Source: Reichenbachiella sp. 5M10 (GTDB lineage Bacteria > Bacteroidota > Bacteroidia > Cytophagales > Cyclobacteriaceae). From it: DNA of 64,000 bases. Positions 26,420 through 35,733 of this stretch are shown in pieces. Position 1 is the stretch's first letter. Each line of letters starts with the position of its first letter. The notes beneath the pieces were generated by a model. The model saw only the letters and a list, made by a program, of their open reading frames with translations, did no database searches and was not told where the DNA came from. Where the stretch lies: positions 1,368,501 to 1,432,500 of the forward strand of contig NZ_MDGR01000007.1 in the NCBI RefSeq assembly GCF_002742335.1. Reading direction: 5' to 3'. A program made the position numbers and the translations under genes.

Positions 26420-27763
26420 TTGAATAAACTAATATTGGGTGTACTGGTACTTGTATCCTCGGTGCTGCATGCTGCTGAGATCGAGATCAATTCTGTGGCA
26501 GAGCTAATGCACTACGCTGCGCAAAGTGACAATGAGATCCGCATGGAGCCCGGCGTATATCCATTGACAGACTACCTGTCGATGGACTCGATGCGGGTGC
26601 GTCACCACCGCCAGCAGTTCCAGTACATCACCTTCACAGGCAGCAACAATGTCTTTGACTTGACGGGTGTCGAGATCGTGGTAGATACGGAGCTACGGAC
26701 GGCGCTTCGACCACCTATCCATAGCGATGAGTTCCTGGTCACAGGCAGCGACAACACGATCAAAGGCCTGACCATCCGATGCGTGGGAGATGGTACCTCA
26801 CCTGGTGGCACAGTCTTGCAGGTGGCAGGTACGGCCAATGTACTGGAGGATATCACGCTGTATGTCAAAGGTTCGTATCCCTATGGCTATGGCGATTTGT
26901 TTGGCAAGGGAGGACCAACGGTGATCCGACACAAAAAGCACAGTGGTCTGTTGATCACTGGTAGCAATACCAAGGTTTATCGTTCCAAAATCTACAACCG
27001 CTCTTTTGGTCACTGCTTTTTCGTGCAAAAGAAGGCCGAAAACGTTTATTTCGAAGACTGCTATGCTGAGGGCGAGGTGCGCTCTACCGACGACATCCTG
27101 GCAGAGACGTCAGGGCCAGCGGTGGAGGTGGACTTCAGAACCTGGACTCAAAATCGGGAAGGAGAGTATGTCGTCACCTCGGGATACATGAAGTCGCTCT
27201 GCGAAGATGGCTTTCGCACTTATGGCCAGATCAAAAACATCCATTTCAAAAATTGCACAGCTAAAAACACACGAGCGGGTTTCGAACTGCGCACCAACGA
27301 AGGCATACGGCTGGAAAACTGTACTACCATCGGTACCGAGCGTGCCTACTGGGTAGGCGATGGTGCGGTGGTCAAACACTGCCGGGGAGATGCCAACTAT
27401 GGGCCATTGATGTTTGTCGAAGGCAGCGGAGTAGACGTGGAGCTGATCGTAGACCCTGCCGAATCGGATCGTATGGTGCATTCGCTGGTCACGATCCAGG
27501 GAGACCACAACAAGGTGAAACTCATGGCTGAAAAAGGAAAAGAAAGAAAAAAGCAGCTGCCGATTTTGGTAGGCTATACCCACCCCGAGCATGGCGAATC
27601 TATGTCGCCCTATAGCGAGGGAGAAACCTCGGAGCTGACATTGATCAACCAAACAGGCATGCCGATCAAAATAGGCTCGATGGTGAGCAACAGCAAGATC
27701 GTGACCAATGGTGAGGTGCTGGAAAACAAAGGACAAAATATCAAAATAGTAAACAAGCGATGA
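26420..27763 (+). CDS. Secreted right-handed beta-helix protein, copy E (TTG start)
   Basis: 447 residues beginning at TTG; no in-frame ATG lies between the upstream stop and the signal peptide (NKLILGVLVLVSSVLHAAE), so TTG is the only start that keeps the signal. It has the family blocks INSVAELMHYA...MEPGVYPL, PYGYGDLFGKGG...HKKHS, RSFGHCFFVQ, EDCYAEG and RSTDD. It is a single-domain form without lectin or sorting domain, so probably periplasmic. It sits 4 bp after a sulfatase and overlaps the esterase start region. It is as divergent from copies B-D as copy A is, but keeps the putative active-site Lys and His. The enzymatic role is inferred, not shown. Confidence 0.77.
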   Translation: MNKLILGVLVLVSSVLHAAEIEINSVAELMHYAAQSDNEIRMEPGVYPLTDYLSMDSMRVRHHRQQFQYITFTGSNNVFDLTGVEIVVDTELRTALRPPIHSDEFLVTGSDNTIKGLTIRCVGDGTSPGGTVLQVAGTANVLEDITLYVKGSYPYGYGDLFGKGGPTVIRHKKHSGLLITGSNTKVYRSKIYNRSFGHCFFVQKKAENVYFEDCYAEGEVRSTDDILAETSGPAVEVDFRTWTQNREGEYVVTSGYMKSLCEDGFRTYGQIKNIHFKNCTAKNTRAGFELRTNEGIRLENCTTIGTERAYWVGDGAVVKHCRGDANYGPLMFVEGSGVDVELIVDPAESDRMVHSLVTIQGDHNKVKLMAEKGKERKKQLPILVGYTHPEHGESMSPYSEGETSELTLINQTGMPIKIGSMVSNSKIVTNGEVLENKGQNIKIVNKR

Positions 27764-27774
27764 GCTACGATAGC

Positions 27775-28653
27775 ATGAAAAACATAATCCTAGTGGTCTG
27801 GTTGTCAGTGGGGACCATCGGAGGCGCCACGGCGCAAGCACTGGATGTGGAGGCGCTGGCGGGTGATCGTCAGGAGCCGATCCGTCTCACTTACAAAATC
27901 ATCGATGGCGACACGCTAGATATGATCTTGCGCTATCCTCCCGACTACAAGAAGTCGAAGAAGTACCCGACCTTCGTCTTCTTCTTTGGGGGTGGATGGA
28001 ATGGCGGCACCATCAAACAGTTTGAGCCTCAGGCAGCGTATTTTGCGTCGAGGGGTATGGTCACCGTATTGGTGGACTATAGAGTCAAAAACAGACACCA
28101 GACCACACCCTACGAGGCGGTGGCAGACGCCAAGTCTTCGATTCGTTTCCTCCGTAGCAATGCCAGACAACTCAATATCCATCCCAAAAAGATAGTCGCC
28201 TCTGGTGGCTCAGCGGGGGGACATCTCGCAGCTGTTTGCGGTGTGTGTCCGGGACTGGATCAGGCAGGAGAGGACTTGAGTGTCAGTTCCAAAGCCAATG
28301 CTCTCGTCTTGTTCAATCCGGTCTTCGACAATGGGCCGGAAGGCTTCCAGCATGAGCGCATGGGCGAGCGGTGGCAGGAGATTTCGCCCGCACACAACAT
28401 CACCGCCGACGCACCGCCGACCATCGTATTTTTGGGACGTGAGGATCATTTGATCCCCGTCAGTATTGCCGAAAACTACCAAGCCAAAATGGAAGCCGCT
28501 GGCGCACGCTGCGAGCTGTTCCTCTACGAAGGTGCAGGTCACGGTTTCTTCAACAACTACAAATACGACGGTAAGTTCTACACACTCACCGTCCGCGAGA
28601 CCGACCTGTTTTTGATTTCTCTCAAATACCTGAAAGGTGAACCCACAATATAA
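27775..28653 (+). CDS. Secreted alpha/beta-hydrolase esterase (acetylxylan-esterase/BD-FAE-like)
   Basis: About 292 residues from 27775 (ATG at 27760 overlaps the previous stop and is an alternative) with a signal peptide ending GGATAQA. The fold is alpha/beta-hydrolase: FFFGGGWNGG supplies the oxyanion hole in place of the usual HGGGW, the nucleophile Ser146 lies in GGSAGG, Asp224 in GREDHLIP and His256 in GAGHGFF. The likely job is removal of acyl (acetyl or feruloyl) groups so that lyases and sulfatases can reach the sugar. It is 3 bp upstream of a heparinase-type lyase. The ester substrate is unknown. Confidence 0.85.
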   Translation: MKNIILVVWLSVGTIGGATAQALDVEALAGDRQEPIRLTYKIIDGDTLDMILRYPPDYKKSKKYPTFVFFFGGGWNGGTIKQFEPQAAYFASRGMVTVLVDYRVKNRHQTTPYEAVADAKSSIRFLRSNARQLNIHPKKIVASGGSAGGHLAAVCGVCPGLDQAGEDLSVSSKANALVLFNPVFDNGPEGFQHERMGERWQEISPAHNITADAPPTIVFLGREDHLIPVSIAENYQAKMEAAGARCELFLYEGAGHGFFNNYKYDGKFYTLTVRETDLFLISLKYLKGEPTI

Positions 28654-28656
28654 ATC

Positions 28657-30585
28657 ATGAAAAAGCTCATCCTACTTGGCCTCATGGCTCTGGCACTGTA
28701 TAGCTGCGCTCCTCAGGAGCAAACACCACTAGATATAGCAGAATACCTCTCGCTGGCAGACTCAGCGGCCATACATCCCAATGCACAACAGCTCGATAGG
28801 CTGAAAGGACTCGTGCCAGAAGAGGCCTTTCAGCCTGCGCCGGACTATACCGATCGAGGATATTGGAAAGATTTTGCCAAGACTGACTTGGGACAATACT
28901 ACCTCAGTCAAGCTGCCGAGCTGATCGACAAGAAGCCAGAAGTCCCGATCTCTGACGAAATCTACCGCCGCGCCAATCGGGAGGGCAACCGTGGCATCTA
29001 CAAGCCGCGCTACTACCGTACCATGGATCGATTGGAGAAGTACATCCTGGCCGAGTGCATGGAAAACCAAGGACGCTACCTCGACCCCATCGTCGAGCAT
29101 ACCCAGGCCATATTGGCGATGAAATCTTGGCTACACCCCAACCACGACGACAAGGATAATACCGTACTGGAGGGAAAAAGAGTGTCGATCGACCTGGGAG
29201 CGAGAAAATTCGCTTTGGTGCTGGCCCTGGCCGATGCGGTACTGACTGACCAGCTGCCCGCCACACTGCGCCAAGAGATAGGGACTCAGCTGCAATGGAG
29301 GATTACCGACTCCTACCTGCAGTCTACCAAAGAACTGGAGCCGGAAAGCAACAAATGGATTCGCAGTACCAGCAATTGGAACTCTGTCTGTACGAGTGGT
29401 ACCCTGTTTGGTATCATGGTGACTTCCGATAGTCAGGAAGAAAGACTTCAGGCCATCGGTAGCGCGATCAACAGCATGCGCTACTATATGTCAGGATTTG
29501 GTGATGACGGCTACTGCTCGGAGGGTACCGGCTACTGGAGTTACGGCTTTGGTCATTACCTCTATCTGGCCGAGATACTCTATGACTATACGGATGGAAA
29601 GATTGATCTATTCACTTTTGATAATCCACAGAAACTGAGGAAGGTGGCCAACTTCCCAGAGACTTATCAAATACATCCTGGTCTTTATGCGCCATTTTCG
29701 GATGGGGTGACTCGGGTCAAAAGTGAACATAATTTTGCCTACGTGATGGCGGCCAAGTACTACGGCTCGCAAAAGCCGAGCTACTTCCAGCCCGATGAGG
29801 CCGTGCAGTCTATCGTGCTCGGTGCAGATTATCAAAACTACATTTCAGATCAAGCAGCGGAGGTTTCACTGCCTGATCATACTTACTTCGACGACTATGG
29901 GATCATCATCTCACGAGGACAGCAGGAGCAGCCTTTGTCCATCGCGATCAAGGCGGGACACAATGCCGAAAACCATAATCACAGCGACGTAGGGAGCTAT
30001 GTGATCGCACTGGGCGATCAGCTACCTGCAGGAGACATAGGAGCACCGTCCTACACTGCGGGGGCTTTTGCACCGACCAATCCGGCTCGTAGCTCTTGGG
30101 GGCATCCCGTGCCGAGGATCGACGGGCAGCTACAGTCCAACGGGATCGAATATGCAGGCCAAATCACCATGACCGAGTTTGGAGATCAGGTAGACCGAGC
30201 AGAGATGAACTTGCTACCAGCCTACGAGGTGGAGGGGCTGCAGCAGCTCACACGTCGTATGAGCAATGACAAGTCTGGTCAGGGTGAGATTGAGATTGCA
30301 GATAGTTTTGTGGCTTCTCGACCACTGACCTTTGGTACGGCCATCATGACGCTGGGCGAGTACCAGATCATCGATGACAGCACCGTGATACTGACTGAAA
30401 ATGGTGCGAGACTGAAAGCCGTAGTTACTGCAGTTGGGGGTGAGTTTAACCTCAGTGGAGAGCAAGTGCCAGTCGAGCACTTGCGCGAAGGAGCACCCGC
30501 CTACCGGATCGGAGTAGATATGGTAGAGCCGCTGACAAGGGGAGAGTTTATAGTGAAATATAGCCCTTTGAGCAACATAGATTAA
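28657..30585 (+). CDS. Heparinase II/III-family lipoprotein lyase (first of tandem pair)
   Basis: 642 residues, lipoprotein signal ending LYSC (Cys17). The N-terminal half is an alpha/alpha-toroid with SNWNSVCTSG and CSEGTGYWSYGFGHYLYL, the Asn and Tyr region of heparinase II/III-like lyases. The C-terminal beta-sandwich begins near SRGQQEQPLSIAIKAGHNAENHNHSDVGSY, holding the conserved His/Asn pattern. Such enzymes break uronate-containing glycosaminoglycans, alginate or ulvan by beta-elimination, giving unsaturated uronates that the GH88 at 48528 could then hydrolyse. It is in the middle of an esterase-lyase-lyase-sulfatase run with gaps of only a few to 25 bp. Substrate and PL family number are not assigned. 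Confidence 0.82.
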   Translation: MKKLILLGLMALALYSCAPQEQTPLDIAEYLSLADSAAIHPNAQQLDRLKGLVPEEAFQPAPDYTDRGYWKDFAKTDLGQYYLSQAAELIDKKPEVPISDEIYRRANREGNRGIYKPRYYRTMDRLEKYILAECMENQGRYLDPIVEHTQAILAMKSWLHPNHDDKDNTVLEGKRVSIDLGARKFALVLALADAVLTDQLPATLRQEIGTQLQWRITDSYLQSTKELEPESNKWIRSTSNWNSVCTSGTLFGIMVTSDSQEERLQAIGSAINSMRYYMSGFGDDGYCSEGTGYWSYGFGHYLYLAEILYDYTDGKIDLFTFDNPQKLRKVANFPETYQIHPGLYAPFSDGVTRVKSEHNFAYVMAAKYYGSQKPSYFQPDEAVQSIVLGADYQNYISDQAAEVSLPDHTYFDDYGIIISRGQQEQPLSIAIKAGHNAENHNHSDVGSYVIALGDQLPAGDIGAPSYTAGAFAPTNPARSSWGHPVPRIDGQLQSNGIEYAGQITMTEFGDQVDRAEMNLLPAYEVEGLQQLTRRMSNDKSGQGEIEIADSFVASRPLTFGTAIMTLGEYQIIDDSTVILTENGARLKAVVTAVGGEFNLSGEQVPVEHLREGAPAYRIGVDMVEPLTRGEFIVKYSPLSNID

Positions 30586-30595
30586 CGAACGAGTC

Positions 30596-33328
30596 ATGAA
30601 GATAAGACCACAAATACTACTTGCGCTACTATTGTCTCTATCCTTTTGGGGCAAAGCCCAAATCCCCTTGCCGCAAAACTTGGAGCAAGGCTACCCGCGT
30701 ATTTACCTCACGCAGGAGGAGAAAAAAGATCTGCAGAAAACCATCCGAAAGGAGGCCTGGGCACAGGAGGTGCTGGCCGGTATCCATGAGCGGATCGATG
30801 AGCATGTGGAGCGCCATGTCAGCGATCCGGAGTGGATGGTGTCGCGACTGATGATGTACTGGCAGAGCAAGGCGAGTAATGTGTATGTCGAGGGGATCTA
30901 TTACTCGCACGCCGATGGTGAGGCACCTGTGCCGACCGTAAGATATACGGGCTCACGAGACTATACGACCGACTATGCCATGCCAGCTCTTGAGGATATT
31001 CTGCCCTATATGGATGATGAGCGGGGGCTTTATCTGGTCAACAAAACCAAAGAAGATCGCCCTATGGAGTGGGTGCATGAGTCTGAGACGGGAGGCATTA
31101 TTCACCGTCACAATCAGCGCATACTGGGCTATGCACGCAATGCAGCCTTCTTGTACTGGTTGGAGGGGGATGAGCGATACGCCCGATTTGCGTACGACAT
31201 ATTCGATACCTATATGATGGGGATGTACTATCGCAGCGAGCCTATCGATCTGCTGCACGGACACATCCAGACACTGGTCGGGCTTACTTGTTTTCAGGTG
31301 ATCCATGAGAGTACCCTGATCGAAGTGGCGGAGCTATATGATTTCCTGCATAGCTATATTGAGCAAAAGCACCTGGGACAAATCGAATACTACGAAGCGA
31401 CCATCAAGAAATGGAACGACCTGATCATCAAAAACGGCGTACCGCAAAACAACTGGAATCTGCACCAGGCCAAGATCATCCTCAAAGCAGCCATGGTGCT
31501 ACAAGACAATGCCGATTACGCCGATGGCAAAGGACGAGAGTACTACATCGACTACATCCTCAACGAGACCTCGGCGCGTCAGTGGTCGCTCACCAAGTTT
31601 ATGGAGTATGGCTATGATTTTGACAATGGTGTGTGGGCGGAGTGCCCCGGCTACTCGCAGGGGGTGACCAAAGACCTTACCCACTTTATGATGGACTTTC
31701 AAAACACCTTCGATCACAACCTGCTGCCCTACATGCCGGTGATGGATGCCGCAGTGACCATGCTGCCTCAGTATCTCTTCCCCAATGGGCAAACGGTGGC
31801 CTTCGGCGATAGCTACTACGGGCCAGTCACTACAGTGCCAATGAGCGATATGTTCCGCATAGCCCAGCAGACGGGTGACAAGCAGCGCGAAAAGGACTAT
31901 ACAGCCATGTATCGCTTGTTCGCTGAGGAGGGAGAAAGTGAGGACAAGCGCCAAGTTCGTCCTGAGATTGCTTCCTTTTTTGCGGCCAAGCCACTAGCGC
32001 TCAATCCCAAGTATGCCGCTGGCGAAAGGGCAGACTACATCACGCAGACTTTCTACGCGCCCAACGTCAGCTGGCACGTCCAGCGCATGGGTGAGGGACG
32101 TGACGGCATGATGGTCTCCCTCAACGGTTCGCTGGGCAATCACATGCACGCCAATGGTATCAATATGGAGCTCTACGGCAAGGGTTTTGTACAGGGAGCA
32201 GACCCAGGCAAGGGAGCTGGCTATCTACAGCCGATATACTTAGAGTACTATTCGCAGTTTCCCGCACACAATACGGTGATGGTCGATGGAGCCTCGTCTT
32301 ATACCGAGATGCTGAGTTATCATGCTTTTGATCTGATGGGGGAGTATCCTAAGTCCGAACAGCGGTCGGGCTATTACCAGGATATTACCTATTCGGATGT
32401 GTTTTTTCTCGAACCAGAGACCCGCAGCGATCAGAGCCGCCTGGTCAGCATCGTCAAGACCGGTGAGGCCACGGGTTATTACATCGACATATTCCGCTCA
32501 CGAAAGCAGCGTAAGGGCGACAAGTTTCACGACTACTATTACCACAATCTGGGGCAGCAGATGGAGCTGACCGATGAGTCAGGCCAGTTGCTCGACTTGA
32601 GCCCAAGCGATGAGATGGGCTTTGCCGGAGGGCATCTGTATGCGCTCGACTATATGTGGGACAAGCAGTCTGTGGAGACCGATGAAGACTATCAAGTGGA
32701 GTGGACGATCGATCAGCCGGAGGGAGAAGACGATGTGAAGATGAAGCTCTGGATGAAGGGAACCGAAGGCCGTGAAGTCTTTGCCATCAAGAGTCCCCCA
32801 AACAAGGCCTTCAAGGGGGGCGGAGGCTTGCCTTATGAGGTAGGCAAGCAGCCCTACCTCACCTTTGCGGCGCGCCAGCATGGCGAGGCTTGGGAGCATC
32901 CCTTTGTGGCGGTGTATGAGCCCTACACGTCGGGCGAGGGCTCTCAGATCACGAGCATCGATGGTTTTGAAGACGAGAGCGGAAATGCCGAGTTTGTAGG
33001 GGTGGCGGTGACGCATCAGTCGGGCCGTGAGGACTTTGTGTTTTCGTGCCGAGAGGGGCAGGAGGCTACTTATCAGGGTATGGCGACTGATGCTAGCTAC
33101 GCATTGATCGGAACGGAAGAAAATGGCGATATGATCTGCTACATGGGCAATGGTACCACGCTCAAAGGAAAGGGCTTTGAAATCACCACAGAGCAAAAGG
33201 GGAATGTGGTTTTGACTCAAAAAGGCGGTAAATTGATCCTGCACAACGAAGTGCCAGTCAATATAAGTCAGGGTCAAGGTGAACAGTACTTTGAATCTGG
33301 AGAGTACCGCGAAATAGCATTAAACTAA
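30596..33328 (+). CDS. Heparinase II/III-like secreted lyase (second of tandem pair, possibly PL40-like)
   Basis: 910 residues with a type I signal (LLSLSFWGKAQ). The helical N-terminal domain contains NNWNLHQAKIILKA and ECPGYSQG, the counterparts of the Asn and Tyr regions of heparinase II/III lyases. The beta domain carries NGSLGNHMHANGINMELYGKG, the His-rich segment, followed by AHNTVMVDG. The length and the long C-terminal beta region resemble the ~900-residue PL40-type ulvan lyases rather than the first tandem copy, so the two enzymes probably cut different bonds. It lies 10 bp after the first lyase and 25 bp before a sulfatase. The lyase superfamily is well supported; the subfamily is a guess. 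Confidence 0.78.
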   Translation: MKIRPQILLALLLSLSFWGKAQIPLPQNLEQGYPRIYLTQEEKKDLQKTIRKEAWAQEVLAGIHERIDEHVERHVSDPEWMVSRLMMYWQSKASNVYVEGIYYSHADGEAPVPTVRYTGSRDYTTDYAMPALEDILPYMDDERGLYLVNKTKEDRPMEWVHESETGGIIHRHNQRILGYARNAAFLYWLEGDERYARFAYDIFDTYMMGMYYRSEPIDLLHGHIQTLVGLTCFQVIHESTLIEVAELYDFLHSYIEQKHLGQIEYYEATIKKWNDLIIKNGVPQNNWNLHQAKIILKAAMVLQDNADYADGKGREYYIDYILNETSARQWSLTKFMEYGYDFDNGVWAECPGYSQGVTKDLTHFMMDFQNTFDHNLLPYMPVMDAAVTMLPQYLFPNGQTVAFGDSYYGPVTTVPMSDMFRIAQQTGDKQREKDYTAMYRLFAEEGESEDKRQVRPEIASFFAAKPLALNPKYAAGERADYITQTFYAPNVSWHVQRMGEGRDGMMVSLNGSLGNHMHANGINMELYGKGFVQGADPGKGAGYLQPIYLEYYSQFPAHNTVMVDGASSYTEMLSYHAFDLMGEYPKSEQRSGYYQDITYSDVFFLEPETRSDQSRLVSIVKTGEATGYYIDIFRSRKQRKGDKFHDYYYHNLGQQMELTDESGQLLDLSPSDEMGFAGGHLYALDYMWDKQSVETDEDYQVEWTIDQPEGEDDVKMKLWMKGTEGREVFAIKSPPNKAFKGGGGLPYEVGKQPYLTFAARQHGEAWEHPFVAVYEPYTSGEGSQITSIDGFEDESGNAEFVGVAVTHQSGREDFVFSCREGQEATYQGMATDASYALIGTEENGDMICYMGNGTTLKGKGFEITTEQKGNVVLTQKGGKLILHNEVPVNISQGQGEQYFESGEYREIALN

Positions 33329-33353
33329 AGAGAACAATAGAATATATTCATTT

Positions 33354-34991
33354 ATGAAAAATCAATTGATACTATTATTGGGCGTTTTGGCACTAGGGTC
33401 GTGTAGCACGCCCAAGGAAGAAGCGAGCAAACCTAAGCGCCCCAATATCCTTTTTATCATGTCGGATGATCACGCCTATCAGGCCATCAGTGCCTACGGC
33501 AGTGAGCTGCTCCAGACCCCCAATATCGACCGCTTGGCAGATGAGGGGATGCTTTTTACCAACGCGTGTGTGTCCAACTCGATCTGCGCTCCGTCGAGAG
33601 CGACGATCCTCACGGGCAAGCACACGCACATCAATGGCAAGATCGACAACCTGATGCCTTTCGATACCACGCAGGTGACTTTCCCACAGATATTTCAGGA
33701 CAATGGCTACCAGACGGCCATGTTTGGCAAGTTGCACTTCGGCAACAACCCCAAGGGTGTGGATGATTTTATGATCTTGCCGGGCCAGGGCTACTACCTC
33801 AATCCCGACTTCAATACGCCCAAGGGTGACACCACCATCATGGGCTATGTGACCGATGTGATCACCGACTTGACCCTCGATTGGCTCAAAGAAGATCGCG
33901 ACGAAGACAAGCCCTTTATGATGATGTATATGCACAAGGCACCGCACCGTCCCTGGTGGCCAAGAGCAGACAAGTTTGCCGAGTTTACACAAAAGCAATT
34001 CCCAGAGCCAGAGACCTTGTTCGACGATTACTCTAACCGTGGCACAGCGGCCAAGACTGCAGAGATGAACTTGCTCACACACATGATGTACAGCCACGAT
34101 AGCAAGATCAGACCAGAACTACTAGAGGAGATGGGTGACAAGGCCTCTCCCAAAGTAGAGGAATTCGAAAACGGTTTTTATGGTCCGTATGGGAGAGCCA
34201 CTGCCGAACAAAAAGCGCAATACGACCCGATCCTTGATAAGATCAATGCCGACTTTGAGCAAAACTGGCCCAACATGACCGAGGAGGAGAAAATGAGATG
34301 GAAGTACCAGCGATACATGCAGGATTACCTGGGCTGCATATCTTCTGTGGACGACAATGTAGGCCGTGTGCTGGATTATCTAGACGAAAGCGGCCTGGCA
34401 GAAAACACCATCGTAGTGTACACTTCAGATCAGGGCTTCTATCTCGGAGATCACGGCTGGTTCGACAAGCGATTTATCTACAACGAATCCTTCAAAACCC
34501 CACTGATGGTGAGATGGCCGCAAAAGATAAAAGCCGGTGTAGTAGAAAACGAAATGGTGCAAAACCTGGACTTTGCGCAGACCTTGCTGGAGGCGGCTGG
34601 CATAGATGCGCCGAGCGACATGCAGGGCGAGAGCCTGATGCCGCTGCTCACGGGCAACAAGGAGCAATGGGACAGAGATGCCGTCTACTACCACTACTAC
34701 GAGTACCCGAGCGTGCACATGGTCAAGCGGCACTACGGTATCGTGACCAAGGAGTACAAGCTGGCGCACTTCTACTACGATATCGACGAGTGGGAGCTCT
34801 ACGATCGCCTCAACGATCCTAATGAAATGAACAATGTCTATGACGATCCAGCCTACGCCGAAGTAGTCGCAGAGCTCAAAGACAAACTCACCGAACTGCG
34901 TGCGAAGTACAAAGACTCTCCCGAACTGGACAGTGTCTTTATCGAAAAGTACAAAAACATGCAGATCGAGAAGGGTAATGATTTTTGGTAG
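33354..34991 (+). CDS. Lipoprotein sulfatase, S1 family (S1_11-like)
   Basis: 545 residues; lipobox LGSC (Cys17). Metal ligands in IMSDDHAYQ; formylglycine motif CAPSR (Cys78-Arg82) followed by ATILTGKHTHINGK. The variant GKLHFGNNPKG replaces GKWHLG, and YTSDQGFYLGDHGWFDKRF supplies the later metal and substrate residues. LHFG and the GDHGWFDKR block resemble S1_11 and related subfamilies that include N-acetylglucosamine-6-sulfatases. A hexosamine or uronate 6-O-sulfate is therefore possible, but the subfamily was not verified. It is the last intact gene before the degraded esterase at 35013. It differs from the three other sulfatases in the window, so at least three sulfatase types are represented. 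Confidence 0.9.
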   Translation: MKNQLILLLGVLALGSCSTPKEEASKPKRPNILFIMSDDHAYQAISAYGSELLQTPNIDRLADEGMLFTNACVSNSICAPSRATILTGKHTHINGKIDNLMPFDTTQVTFPQIFQDNGYQTAMFGKLHFGNNPKGVDDFMILPGQGYYLNPDFNTPKGDTTIMGYVTDVITDLTLDWLKEDRDEDKPFMMMYMHKAPHRPWWPRADKFAEFTQKQFPEPETLFDDYSNRGTAAKTAEMNLLTHMMYSHDSKIRPELLEEMGDKASPKVEEFENGFYGPYGRATAEQKAQYDPILDKINADFEQNWPNMTEEEKMRWKYQRYMQDYLGCISSVDDNVGRVLDYLDESGLAENTIVVYTSDQGFYLGDHGWFDKRFIYNESFKTPLMVRWPQKIKAGVVENEMVQNLDFAQTLLEAAGIDAPSDMQGESLMPLLTGNKEQWDRDAVYYHYYEYPSVHMVKRHYGIVTKEYKLAHFYYDIDEWELYDRLNDPNEMNNVYDDPAYAEVVAELKDKLTELRAKYKDSPELDSVFIEKYKNMQIEKGNDFW

Positions 34992-35012
34992 AATATTGAA
35001 GAGTATGTACGT

Positions 35013-35222
35013 ATGAAAAGACTAAAGATTGGATTACTGTTTTTGCTTGCGCCTGTGCTGGCGCAAGCAGACATCTCGCTCCATTCACTAGTTGCAGACG
35101 GCATAGTGCTGCAGCGCAACAGCGAAGTACCAATTTGGGGTTGCGCTTCCAATCCCATAGGCGTCAACCTCTACAATAGAGAAGGTTTGCCTGCGGCGAT
35201 GTTCTTGTCCAATGGAAAATAA
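35013..35222 (+). pseudogene. Internally deleted remnant of a sialate O-acetylesterase
   Basis: A 69-codon frame made of two ends of one family. Residues 1-43 are a signal peptide plus DISLHSLVADGIVLQRNSEVPIWG, the conserved N-terminus of SGNH sialate O-acetylesterases. Residues 45-61 (ASNPIGVNLYNREGLPA) match their extreme C-terminus. Some 400 or more residues, including the catalytic Ser and Asp/His, are absent, and the frame is preserved across the junction near 35136-35153. An in-frame deletion between short similar WG-x-A-S sequences is the simplest explanation. The product cannot be a functional esterase. It may have deacetylated the substrate when intact. Confidence 0.7.
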
Positions 35223-35225
35223 AGA

Positions 35226-35249
35226 AGGTCGGGGTGTACACCCCGACCT
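35226..35249. terminator. Perfect 24 bp palindrome, possible bidirectional terminator
   Basis: The 12-base half AGGTCGGGGTGT is followed directly by its exact reverse complement. On the - strand the next bases are TTCTTTATTTT, suitable for ending the EF-hand operon; on the + strand the tail is weak. It lies just after the esterase remnant, between convergent transcripts. Confidence 0.6.
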
Positions 35250-35328
35250 AAACCATCTCCAACCAAATCATTATATTATTGCATCAATTTTGGGTAATGT
35301 CAGTTGAATGATGAGTCTTTCGGAGTAC

Positions 35329-35664
35329 TTATCTAGGTCCACCTCCTCTTTGTGGACGAGGAGCATTTTTGATTTCACTTTCCGAAAGAAAACCATCTTC
35401 ATTGGTGTCTATCTTTGAAAAATCATTGGCCAAAGGGCCAGAAACTTCATCCTTGGCTAGCATGCCATCTTTATTCGCATCCATTTCGGAGAGTAGTTGA
35501 TCATAGCTAGGAGGCCCTTGTTGACGACCTCCCTGTTGTCCACCACCACCTTGCTGTGACATTCGGGGTTGTTCGTTGTTGGAGCTTTGATTTTTTTGAG
35601 AGGCGCATGAAGTGAAGCTTATGATCAGTGCACCAAGCGCCATTGTTTTGATTGTAATTTTCAT
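35329..35664 (-). CDS. EF-hand calcium-binding lipoprotein
   Basis: 111 residues. Lipoprotein signal ending SFTSC, then a Gln/Gly-rich linker (QQGGGGQQGGRQQG) and two EF-hand loops, DANKDGMLAKDE and DTNEDGFLSESE, with the Asp/Asn and Glu ligands in place. It is the last gene of the six-gene - strand operon led by an ECF sigma factor. It probably binds calcium or another divalent metal at the cell envelope; the partner is unknown. Confidence 0.8.
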   Translation of the reverse strand: MKITIKTMALGALIISFTSCASQKNQSSNNEQPRMSQQGGGGQQGGRQQGPPSYDQLLSEMDANKDGMLAKDEVSGPLANDFSKIDTNEDGFLSESEIKNAPRPQRGGGPR

Positions 35665-35733
35665 GTTATTTTTATTTTTCTTTTAGACGTGAGTCTTTTC
35701 TTGATCCCTCGATATTGAATCGAAAAAGTAAGT

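Noticed and set aside
30590-30603. GAGTCATGAAG as another copy of the regulatory motif at the start of the second heparinase-like gene
   Set aside because: The match includes the start codon, lacks the 21 bp partner heptamer and lies within an operon; probably chance.
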